Shown here in pieces: positions 29,772 through 40,700 of a stretch of DNA of 64,000 nucleotides. How positions within the stretch are numbered: position 1 is the first letter of the stretch; each line of letters begins with the position of its first letter. A model generated the notes under the pieces. That model was given only the letters and a program-made list of their open reading frames with translations. It was not told the origin of the DNA and ran no database searches. Position numbers and translations under genes: made by a program. The stretch spans positions 1 to 64,000 of the forward strand of contig NC_016456.1 in NCBI RefSeq assembly GCF_000235365.1. Reading direction: 5' to 3'. The DNA comes from Eremothecium cymbalariae DBVPG#7215 (Eukaryota; Ascomycota; Saccharomycetes; Saccharomycetales; Saccharomycetaceae).

Positions 29772-32700
29772 ATGACGAGAGGTAATACGATGGACGAATT
29801 AGCAGATTGGAAATTCCAATATGATCTTTTGGCTAATGAGTTATTTCATTTATATGAATTTACGTCGCTGATTGAGTTTGATCCAGTGTTCCGACATGAA
29901 TCGGATTCCTTTAAGATATTTTTGGCAGAAAAGAAGTTAGATTTACAGTTTTCCGATGAGGATGTGGGTAATATTGAAGAGAGCAATGCGGTGAGGAGGA
30001 TACGGCGGAGGCAGAAGAGATCCCGGGGCAGTGAGGTGGGTGATGAGAGGTTGAAGGACGTTCAGTATCATGTTGATGAGAAGTATCGGGAGCTGGGATT
30101 GGAATTACAGGCCGAGAAAGCGGTAGTGCCCAGGGTGAACAGTAACAGTAAGCCTGATCTTAAGCGGAGAAAGAGGCCAGAGCCCGTAACGAGGGTGAAA
30201 AAGGAGATGAAGAAACGCAGGGGAGGGTTGTCTGGAAAAAACGTAAAACAGGGCCAAGCAAAGGCGGAAAGTGTAATAGATCTGGGAGGGACAGGAGAGG
30301 GAGTAGCAGGTAATAATGATAGCGATCACCGCCAAATCCACGGTGAAGAAGAGAAAGAGAAAGAACAAGAGGGAGAAAATGCGTTTATTGAATTTAGTTC
30401 TCCATTGAACGATATCATTATGTCTTACTCACAGAGCCCGCCTCCTGAGGAATGTGTCTATGATGATGATTACGATAGTTTTTATTTTACCACTTCCTCT
30501 GAAGAAGATGAACCCGTAACCAGGAGATCAACGTCATCGAAGAAAAAAAGCAATTTGCCAAATATAAAGTTCATTGTAAACCCACCCAAACAGACAGTTA
30601 CCAACCCACTTCACGTATTGAAGCCGGAATTTTCTTCCTTGCACGATTTTTTGTTGTCATATAAATCGTTAGATGATGATGTTTCTATTGATGAATTTAA
30701 TGAATACGTTGCTGAGCAACGGAAGGTTGTTAATGGAATTCAAAAGGGTTTAAAGAATGGGGCTTTGAAGTATGATCCAGAAACGGATTCGATTCAAGCT
30801 ATTGGCTTCAAAGATGTTCAAAATCCCCAAAATAATAAACCGGAGCCTATTTCTCTCCTATATAAAGAGCAGGAAAAACAAACTTTACAAAATCATTTAA
30901 TAAATCATGGGTTAGTGATGAGCAAGGCTTTTCAAGAAAGGAGGAGACTTAGAATGGCGAGGGCTCGTAAAATATCTCTGATGATTGAACAACATTTTAA
31001 ACATGTTGCTGGTGCTGAAGAACGCAAAGCAAAGGAAGAAGAGAAAAAAAACGAGCATTGGCAAGGGCTGCTGTTCAAGCCGTGAAAAAGCGGTGGACTA
31101 TGGCTGAAAGAGCATATAAGGTTTTAAAGAAGGATGAAGAAGAACAGTTGAAGCGAATAAAGGGCAAAGAGCATTTAACCAAAATGCTGGAACAAAGCAC
31201 TCAGCTATTAGGCGCTCAATTAAACCAGCCATATATTGATGGTGATGAATCGGATAGCTCCAATGTTTATTCAAGTGAACAATCGTTTGATAGCGATGAA
31301 GTTACATCCACTTCTGAATCTGAATCAGAAGTTGATTATCATGAAGGAAAGGCGGAAGCTGATTCAAAATTGACAGTAGAAGAGTTGCGCTCAAAATATT
31401 CTGGATTGGATGATCTAAAGGTTAACAAAAGTAACGTCGATAAAGAAGTTTCTCAAGCTTCGGATTCTGGAGGGAATATTCAACAAAATAACGTTGTTCC
31501 TACTAACCAACCCGAGAAGATCCTTCTTTCCGAATCAGAAAATCTTGAATTGATGAAAACAATGGAAGAGGATGGCTATGACATGTTAGATGAAAGCAAC
31601 TCTGATTCTACATCCATGACAGGCGAGTCGTCTACTGGATCTTCTGGTTTTTCAACAAATGAAGAAGGATATCGTTCTGACAATTCGGAACCTTCCGGTT
31701 TGGCTTCCTTATTTGGTAATATAAACGAGCAGAATGTAAGTGATGAAGAAGTTTACTATTCAAGTGATGAGGATATATCAAAAGACAGTGAAAATCAAGA
31801 TAAATTTATAAATGGTAAGGAGGTTTCCCCTACTGCCAAATTACAGGATATTAATGTTTTAAAGACCCCTGATGATGCATTATCTGTAGTGGATGTTCCT
31901 TTGCCATCATTACTTAGAGGTATCTTAAGAACTTATCAGAAGCAAGGTTTAAACTGGTTAGCATCGCTTTACAATAACAACACCAATGGAATTCTTGCAG
32001 ATGAGATGGGATTGGGTAAAACTATTCAAACAATTGCATTATTAGCGTACCTTGCCTGTGATAAAGAAAATTGGGGCCCTCATTTAATCATCGTGCCTAC
32101 ATCTGTGTTATTGAATTGGGAAATGGAATTCAAAAGATTTGCTCCCGGTTTTAAGGTACTGACATACTATGGATCCCCACAACAAAGGAAGGAAAAGCGT
32201 AAGGGTTGGAATAAACCGGATCGATTTCATGTGTGCATAACATCCTACCAACTAGTCGTACATGATCAACATTCCTTTAAAAGAAAACGGTGGCAGTATA
32301 TGATCTTAGACGAAGCTCATAATATTAAAAATTTTCGTTCTACACGTTGGCAAGCGCTTTTAAACTTCAACACAAGAAGAAGGCTGCTATTGACAGGTAC
32401 TCCCCTACAAAATAATATCGCCGAGTTATGGTCCTTGTTATATTTCTTGATGCCTCAGACGGCATTAGAGAATGGTTCTATATCTGGCTTTGCAGATTTG
32501 GACGCATTCCAACAGTGGTTTGGTCGCCCAGTTGATAAATTACTTGCTGCTGGTGTCAGTGAGGAAAATGATGAAGAAACCAAAAAAACTGTAGCCAAAT
32601 TGCATCAGGTTTTACGCCCGTATCTATTAAGAAGGCTCAAAGCAGATGTAGAAAAACAGATGCCGGCGAAATACGAGCATATCGTTTACTGCCGCTTATC

Positions 32701-34384
32701 AAAGAGACAGAGATTTCTATATGATGATTTTATGTCACGCGCTCAGACAAAGGCAACGTTGTCCAGTGGTAATTTTATGTCTATTATCAACTGCTTAATG
32801 CAATTAAGGAAAGTTTGCAACCATCCAGATTTATTTGAAGTCAGACCTATTTTAACGTCTTTTTGCATAGAAAAATGTGTAGCATCTAATTATGCTCATT
32901 TGAATCAAACAGTATTAAGATACCTTCATGACAATGACTTTGAAACCAACGTTAATTTAGAAAATTTAAATTTAGTCTTCACCAACAATGATTTTAATAT
33001 GACCACACAGTATTCAGAAAATACATCAAAGCTTCAATGCGATTTACAGTTCGTAGAAGTAATTCAAAAATTAAGGGAGGATACAGTTTTGATATCCCAA
33101 GACGAACCAGATCATTTAAACTTTCAAGATATCAATGAATTTTATAAGGGTTTTACTATTCAGAAAAGTGTCAAAATAATCAATCACTATCTTCATATGC
33201 AATATCTAAACTCTCTACGTTGTGGAAGGAGGCCAATGTATGGTCAAAATCTTATCAAACTTTTATCAATTGACCCACCAACTACTATGGGGCATAGTTT
33301 TTTGAATGACATAATCAAACCTTTGGAAACTAGATTGATAACAAACAGAGATGTCATTAGTGAGTTTGCTATAGTAACACCGAAGGTAGTCACACTAGAC
33401 AGTAAGGAGGTTGCCTTGGGTTTAAACAGTGAGTCTGTTGTCCATCCGACTGCGAAATTAAAGTTAACTCATGAATTGCAATATGTAGACAATCCATTCC
33501 ACTTTCTTCAAACAAAGCTCTCCATAGCTTTTCCGGATAAGTCTTTACTTCAATATGACTGTGGTAAACTTCAAAATTTAGCGATATTATTGCAGAAATT
33601 GAAGGACAATGGCCACCGTGCGTTGATTTTTACGCAAATGACCAAAGTTTTGGATATTTTGGAACAATTTTTGAATTATCACGGGTACCTGTATATGAGA
33701 CTAGATGGTGCTACTAAGATAGAGGACCGTCAGATTTTAACCGAAAGATTTAACAGTGATTCGAAAATAACAGTTTTTATTTTATCCAGTAGGTCAGGTG
33801 GGCTTGGTATCAACTTAACAGGGGCAGATACTGTTATATTTTATGACTCCGACTGGAACCCTGCGATGGACAAGCAGTGTCAAGATCGTTGCCATAGAAT
33901 AGGACAGACTAGGGATGTTCATATTTATAGATTTGTCAGCGAACATACTATCGAGAGCAACATTTTGAAGAAGGCCAATCAAAAGCGGGAATTGGACAAT
34001 ATCGTCATTCAGAAAGGTGACTTTACAACAGACTACTTTAGCAAGCTATCAGTTAATGATTTACTAGGAGCGGAAGCTGCTGACGACTTGGATAACGAGG
34101 GATCTCTGCTTTTAGCTGATACTGCAACTGGTGATTCTAGAAAATTCGAAAAGATGCTTGCTCAAGCTGAAGATGAGGATGATGTTAAAGCTGCAAAGCT
34201 TGCTATGCAAGAGGCAGGCGTGGACGATATAGATTTTAGAGAGAGTACCGTAATAGCCAGTGGCTCTCAAGAGGACGATAACGATAACGACAATGATGAA
34301 GAGATTGTCGATGGCTATGGAGGTACTAGGCATGTGGAAGAATATATGATACGCTTCATAGCCAACGGTTATTTATATGACTAA
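29772..34384 (+). CDS. SWR1: SWR1 complex ATPase Swr1 (frame change at 31044-31052)
   Basis: Snf2-family ATPase that exchanges H2A for H2A.Z (Htz1) in nucleosomes. It is encoded in two frames: 29772-31085 (437 codons, MTRGNTMDELADWKF start, HSA part) and a second frame to 34384 continuing with RALARAAVQAVKKRW. The switch lies on GAG AAA AAA AAC: one added A, or a -1 slip, restores one protein of about 1,537 residues (S. cerevisiae 1,514). The ATPase domain has DEMGLGKTIQT (motif I), LDEAHNIKN (motif II) and, after the long Swr1/Ino80-type insertion, GGLGINLTGADTVIFYDSDWNP and QCQDRCHRIGQTR. The C terminus EYMIRFIANGYLYD is typical. Probably functional; the break may be a sequencing error, a real mutation or programmed. 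Ortholog of YDR334W. Confidence 0.92.
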
Positions 34385-34820
34385 TGCTCTTAAAATGTCC
34401 TGAAGGAGTTTTAAAGAACATATAGTGAGTTATATTACTTGTAACATTACCATTTAACGTACATAGTATAGAGGATAAATATTTATACTGGAGCTAAACT
34501 GCTTATCCTTGTTTAAATGGGCTTGGCTGACGTATCCTGAGTTAACCGTAAGCTGTCTTTCCGATTTGTAATATCGATTGGCACGAGGCGAATATTTAAA
34601 AGTGTAACGATAAAAAAAATACGTTAGATTATGAATAACTAAACGAATTTTTTAAGCATGAATGTGTGTCCTATATTGGAAGTGTTCTGGCTCGTTAGAT
34701 ATTCACTTTCCTATTGTCTATTAATTGAAATTTTGGAATAGGGAGAATTTTAGTTCTCTAGCCTCTACCAATTGTATACAAATATCCATATATATATATA
34801 TATTAATATGTAACGGTTCA
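34385..34820. other. Convergent SWR1/RhoGEF spacer
   Basis: 436 bp of AT-rich sequence with an (AT)n run at 34789-34803. It fits 3' ends of both genes; no other feature seen. Confidence 0.5.
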
Positions 34821-36650
34821 TTACGATACTTGGTTTTCGCTAAACTGTTTGTTATAAGTTTTAACAGTGAGGTAATTTCTTAGTTTGTTTATTGTCCCCA
34901 GTCGGACGATAGTCAGATTTTTATTGTTGTTTTTGTTTTGTTGAGATGTATCTTGGTTATTGGCTGGCTCTACCACTGATGTGGCTCTTGTATTATCTGA
35001 ACGAATGGAGAACATTCCCCATGATGATCTAGTTGATGAAGGAGCTCTCGTAGTAGCGACGCTCGTTATGGTGTCGCTGTAGGATGTCATTATGTATTCT
35101 AAGGATGGAGTTCTCACCAAGCTTTCCGACCATACGTCGAACATCAAGGCTTCTATATGTAGTCGCCTTGCAGTGTCAAATTTGGCATAAAAACATGTAG
35201 GGTCTGATTTGTTTCGTGAAAGAGTTTGATACTTCAGTTGGAATCTCTGAGATCCTGAAAAGCTTACATTTATGTGAATTGGGTTGATCCCATAATAGTC
35301 AGATGCTGAGTGCTTTAGCATCTCCCTCTGTGCATGTGTAAGGTTGTGTAACTCATTCACTTTGGGGCACCTACTTGCAACAGTGGATTTGGGGACCATC
35401 TCCCTAGGAACCATTGTAGATTCTCCTATATCACTTATCTGCTCGAATTCAGAACCAGAAGAACCATTTAGTTCTTTTACGGTGTCTAGATGTTGTTTCC
35501 AGACTTGGAACTCTTGAGAGTTCCTAAATGCAAAGGTAACTTCAAAGCACTGGCCATAAAAATAAAATTCAATCTTTAAAGCCATGGGACAGTGATTTGA
35601 ACTGTCTGAAGATGCATTGGAGTTATTGGCTCTTTGAGATTCGTTGGTTTCATCGGTATCATCCGTGTCAGTAGTATCAACGCAACTGCTATCTTTGTTG
35701 CAATTATCACTGCTTTCAGAAATATCGATGACACCAGACAAATGATGAATATTACAACGTACCATGGGCACACAATGCTTTACTGTCCACCAATCTTGGC
35801 AAATTTCAGCAAGGACCAAATATGATTTGAATAAGAAGGCTCCCAATGGTTCTGCCACTACTGCAAATCCATAAGACGCTCTGCGCCGCACCCACATTGT
35901 ATTGAGACATCCGGCTAACATACATTGGCCAAATGCACTCACTGGTACATATTCCACAGTAGGGAAGCGAAGTCTTCGCTGTATAACAGTATTTACAGGA
36001 TCCATTGTACTGCTGTCGCTATTGATATGGTGAATAATTTCCGATGCTTTACGTGTGTAGGCAGCAATACGGCGCTTATCTGAAGGACTTGTGACAGTCT
36101 TGGCGATGACGTCTAGAAACAATTTGTAATTTGTTAAACGACTCACCGGTAGATGGCTTAGACAGTCATACGACGTGTCCTTCTGCCAGAGATGCCTCTT
36201 GTGCTCCCCACTAAACTGAGTGCGTTGATAAGTGCGCACCCCGTGGTCCAATCTGCCCACCAACTCTCTCATCACCTTCCCGTAGTATGTCTCTTCTGTA
36301 AACAACCGGCTTGATGCTTGAAAATGGAAGATGTAACTCCTATAGAGAGCCTCTAATTTCGCCATGTACGCGACCACCTGCTTACTCACACGGACCGCTG
36401 CCTCTACAGTACTCCTACCATGCTCACCTAAAATATGGCGCAAATCACATTCCATTCTTCGATGCCACCTTACTAGTTCCTTAACAACCCCTTCCATACT
36501 CCTGAACACCACATGTTCTTCCTCCCGCGCTAATACATTCAAATAGCTCTCCCTAAATAGCCCAAACATCGATACATAGTCCCCCTCTGTGTCTATCAAC
36601 TCCTGTAGCACTTCTCGCCGATTCCCCTCTAAATCCCTGTGACGATCCAT
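34821..36650 (-). CDS. Dbl-homology (RhoGEF-like) domain protein
   Basis: Probable guanine nucleotide exchange factor for a Rho-type GTPase, 609 residues from the only upstream in-frame ATG (36650); the frame is open 26 codons further but begins after a stop and has no ATG. Residues about 12-205 look like a DH domain: CR1-like RREVLQELIDTEGDYVSMFG and CR3-like LPVSRLTNYKLFLDVIAKTV. Residues about 230-410 may be a PH-like domain with an acidic Asp/Thr-rich insert, including a FYFYGQCFEVTFAFRNSQEF strand pattern. The C-terminal 150 residues are Ser/Thr-rich. It is not a recognisable ortholog of Cdc24, Rom1/2, Tus1 or Bud3. Fus2 is the nearest idea but I cannot align it. The substrate GTPase is unknown. 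Confidence 0.65.
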   Translation of the reverse strand: MDRHRDLEGNRREVLQELIDTEGDYVSMFGLFRESYLNVLAREEEHVVFRSMEGVVKELVRWHRRMECDLRHILGEHGRSTVEAAVRVSKQVVAYMAKLEALYRSYIFHFQASSRLFTEETYYGKVMRELVGRLDHGVRTYQRTQFSGEHKRHLWQKDTSYDCLSHLPVSRLTNYKLFLDVIAKTVTSPSDKRRIAAYTRKASEIIHHINSDSSTMDPVNTVIQRRLRFPTVEYVPVSAFGQCMLAGCLNTMWVRRRASYGFAVVAEPLGAFLFKSYLVLAEICQDWWTVKHCVPMVRCNIHHLSGVIDISESSDNCNKDSSCVDTTDTDDTDETNESQRANNSNASSDSSNHCPMALKIEFYFYGQCFEVTFAFRNSQEFQVWKQHLDTVKELNGSSGSEFEQISDIGESTMVPREMVPKSTVASRCPKVNELHNLTHAQREMLKHSASDYYGINPIHINVSFSGSQRFQLKYQTLSRNKSDPTCFYAKFDTARRLHIEALMFDVWSESLVRTPSLEYIMTSYSDTITSVATTRAPSSTRSSWGMFSIRSDNTRATSVVEPANNQDTSQQNKNNNKNLTIVRLGTINKLRNYLTVKTYNKQFSENQVS

Positions 36651-37755
36651 TACCTGTAAATCCTGGGCTAATTGTGTCGATCCGGCTTTCTTCCTTATTA
36701 TCCCTCCAATTAAGTGTACAAAAAACAACTTCCCTAGCGTCTTTGCCTTTCAATCCGCTATGTGCGCTACCACCGAATTGGTGTCTCTTTGTTAGATTAT
36801 ATGCTTGTGTTATTAGTAATTAATCCAAGTAAACCAACCACTCTCGAGGTATGCCTCTCTGTGCACTGTTTGTCTACAGTAAAAGAACACTTGTCTTACA
36901 GCCATACACTTCATCCTAAAAACGATGTCTGAAGGCTTTGTACTTCTATATTATCGCATCCTCACCGTCCGCCAGACAATATTTGACACTCCTCCGGCTC
37001 GTCTGCCGCCAAGCTATCATCAATATGTCTTATTTTGGCCCTGACATCTGTCGCCAGCCGTCAGTGTACCGAATTCCTTTTGTGCCCGAAGAATTTTCCG
37101 AAGTCTGTCGTAAATATGCAAGTCTATTGTTCCGTGATTTGATGATGTTCTCGAAAAAAGTAAATATTACATGTTCGGCATTTCAGGCTAATTTTTCAAA
37201 GGTGAACAGAACAAACCAGCATATAACAAAGAGGACCACCACATGGGCTAGCGATTTATTTACATCTGGAATTGATATTTCATGTCCTGTCTGGACCGTA
37301 ATTTGGCTCGGTTACGGGATTCCCGTTTGAAATACTTTCAATGAAAGATAGACCCTCCGCTGTGCATTGTTTTTAGTTCCACGGAATAGTCGGAATGGGG
37401 CGAAGCAGGGTTCCGTGGAACGTATTTTGCTTGCGTGCGTAAGCTTTACAACCTTGATTGGCCTTATCTAATACAACAGAATAGGTATACGGTAAGAATG
37501 AAAAGTATGCGTGAGGGGTAAAGGTTTTGATTTGAAATGTCGGTTATCTGATTATTAAGTTTATGTTACCTTATGTTATGGTGTGTTTTATTTTTTGGAC
37601 AATATATAATGGGCATTGAAAAAGCTCATCGTAAATCCTTTTGTTTGAGTATTAGCTTATGTTAACTCATTAGAAAGATAGGAAGCCTCTTATTTCACAA
37701 TAGAGGGGTTAGTTTTGTTGTGACACTTGAGCTAGCAGGTATTAGTTACTACTGA
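36651..37755. promoter_or_regulatory. Divergent RhoGEF/PDR5 spacer
   Basis: 1.1 kb divergent promoter. Two pleiotropic drug response elements lie at 37378-37385 and 37412-37419. A 101-codon open frame (ATG 37025, end 37330) has no recognisable content and is not called. The last 340 bp before the pump gene are AT-rich. Confidence 0.55.
37378..37419. promoter_or_regulatory. Two pleiotropic drug response elements (PDREs)
   Basis: TTCCACGGAA (37377-37386) and TTCCGTGGAA (37411-37420) are exact reverse complements, with cores 34 bp apart and about 340-380 bp upstream of the PDR5-type gene. TCCGTGGA is a known Pdr1/Pdr3 site variant of TCCGCGGA. The pair implies control by a Pdr1-like Zn2Cys6 factor. 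Confidence 0.8.
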
Positions 37756-40700
37756 ATGGAAAGCGACGGTGAGAAAGAGAAGCAGAGATCGATGTCGACC
37801 CAAGACTTGTCTTTGGAGTCGCCAATTGAGCTCAATAATGATACTGCGCATATTTATACGGGAATCAATTCTGAAGAAAACATGATGGTTAAGGAATTGG
37901 CAAGAACGTTAACCAATACGTCTGCAAGAAGACAGCAGGACAATCGTAGTGGGTCAGCGCATTTGTATTCACTTACTTCAGCTGAGTATGGTGTTAACCC
38001 AGTTTATATGGATGAGTCGAATCCTGGTTATGATCCTCGTTTAGATCCCACTTCTGACCATTTCTCTTCAGAGGCATGGACTAAGAATATGTCTAGAATA
38101 AACGCATCGGATGCTTCTTATTATAAACCCTATTCACTTGGCTGCATGTGGCGAAATCTCAGTGCATACGGTAATTCCGCCGATGTTGCATATCAGTCCA
38201 CGATCTACCAAAGTGTGGTCAAGGCAGTTAGTTCCATGGCTAGGCAATTCCGCGGTAATAAGCATGTCAACACAGTTGACATTTTGAAGCCAATGGATGG
38301 GCTTGTCAAACCCAATGAATTGTTGGTGGTGTTAGGTAGGCCTGGGTCTGGTTGCACTACGTTGCTCAAATCAATTTCATCAAATACTCATGGATTTTAC
38401 GTCGGTGAAGATGCGATGATTTCCTATGATGGTCTCACGCCAAAACAAGTTGCCAAGAACTACAGGGGCGCGGTAGTTTACACTGCCGAGGTAGATGTCC
38501 ATATCCCGCATTTAACGGTCTTTCAAACGCTGTACAATGTGGCACTGCTTGCCACTCCTGTTAATCGTATTAAAGGGGTGGACAGGGAAACATATGCAAA
38601 ACACATAACTGAGGTGACGATGGCCACGTATGGTTTATCTCACACAAAGAACACAAAGGTCGGAAATGACTTCATCAGAGGTGTTTCTGGTGGAGAAAGG
38701 AAGCGTGTATCTATTGCGGAAGTGTCAATTTGTGGATCTAAGTTTCAGTGTTGGGATAACGCAACAAGAGGTTTGGATTCTGCAACCGCACTAGAATTTG
38801 TTAAAGCATTACGTGTAAATGCGGATTTGACCGATTCTGCAGGTGTGGTTGCCATTTATCAATGTTCTGAAGAAATCTATACTCTCTTTGACAAAGTTTG
38901 TATTCTTTATGAAGGTCGCCAAATATTTTTTGGATCTACTAAGGAAGCCAAACAATATTTCTTGGATCTTGGGTATATCTGCCCACCCAGACAAGCAACA
39001 GCAGATTTTCTCACAGCAATTACAAACCCTTCTGAAAGAATTATAAATGAAGAGTTTTTAAAAGCTCAGAAGTATGTGCCAGTAACTCCAAAAGAGATGG
39101 AGATTTGTTGGAAGCAGTCAGACCAATATAAGAGGCTGTTACAGGAGATTGATAGTTATGCTACAAATGAATCTGAACAAGGCGATTTAAAATTGAAACA
39201 AGCACACTGTGCAAGACAATCTAAGTCGTCTCGTTCCTCCTCTCCATACATTTCTAGTTTCAACCAACAAGTCAAGTATTTGACTACGCGTAATATACAA
39301 AGGGCAAAGGCTACGATGGAGATTACTCTATTTCAAATAATCGGTAATATTGTGATGCCATTAATAATAGGTTCCATGTTTTATAAAGCAATGAAGCCAA
39401 ATGATGCAACAACATTTTATTCTCGTGGAGCCGCTATGTTTTACGGCCTTCTGTTTAATGCTTTCTCGTCGCTTTTGGAAATAAACGCATTGTATGAGAT
39501 TAGGCCTGTCACTGAGAAACATAAGCGTTACGCATTATACCATCCAGGCGCGGAGGCATTGGCTTCTATCATGTCTGAAATACCTATAAAAATTACCATT
39601 TCGGTTACTTTTAATTTGGTTTATTATTTCATGGTTAATTTCCGCCGAGATGCTGGTACGTTCTTTTTCTTCTATCTTATTGTGATGTTGTCCACTTTTG
39701 CTATGTCGCATTTATTCAGATGTGTCGGTGCTGCTACTAAGACCTTACCCCAGGCTATGATTCCAGCCTCAATAATATTGTTAATACTAGCGATGTATGT
39801 TGGGTTTGCGGTTCCAAAGACTAAAATATTGGGATGGTCCAAGTGGTTATTTTACATAAATCCTCTAACACATGCTTTTGAATCGCTGATGATAAATGAA
39901 TTCCATGGGCGAGAATTCCAATGTGCCAATTATGTACCGTCAGGGCCGTTATATCAGGGCTTTTCTTCCGATAACCGTGTTTGCGCAGTCGTTGGTTCTG
40001 TGCCTGGTAGTGACAAAGTACTTGGTGATAGATACATTGAGCTTTCATATGGTTATTTGCACTCTCACAAATGGCGTTCCGTTCCAATTCTTTTGGCATA
40101 TATCTTTTTTTTCTTAATAGTTTACCTACTCTTGTGTGAGTACAATGAAAGTGCAAAGCAGAATGGTGAAATATTAGTATTTCCCAAATCTGTTGTCAAC
40201 AGGTTGAAAAAAGAGAATAAACTAAACCAGAAGAATGCTGATGATGAAGAAAAGTCCTTAGGTATCGAACCGATATCAGATTCCAAATTAATAAGATCCT
40301 CTACAGGAAGATCTAACTTGGAAACGACGGTTGGCCTCTCCAAGTCACAGGCTATATTCCACTGGAGGAATGTCTGCTACAGTGTTAAAATTAAGGACGA
40401 AAACCGACTCATATTGGATCATGTTGATGGGTGGGTAAAACCGGGAACGTTAACAGCCTTGATGGGTGCATCAGGTGCAGGTAAAACTACTTTGTTGGAT
40501 TGTTTAGCTTCAAGAGTTACAACTGGTGTCCTTACTGGTAGCATGTTTGTAAATGGAAACTTGCGTGATAAATCCTTCCCTAGGTCAATCGGATATTGTC
40601 AGCAACAAGATCTACATTTATCCACTGCCACCGTTAAGGAGTCTTTGAGATTCAGCGCTTATTTACGTCAATCTGCCGATATTCCTAAAGAAGAAAAGGA

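Noticed and set aside
36938..37330. Open frame of 101-130 codons upstream of the PDR5-type gene
   Set aside because: First codon is TTG (ATG only at 37025), no domain recognised, lies in a divergent promoter just before the PDREs.
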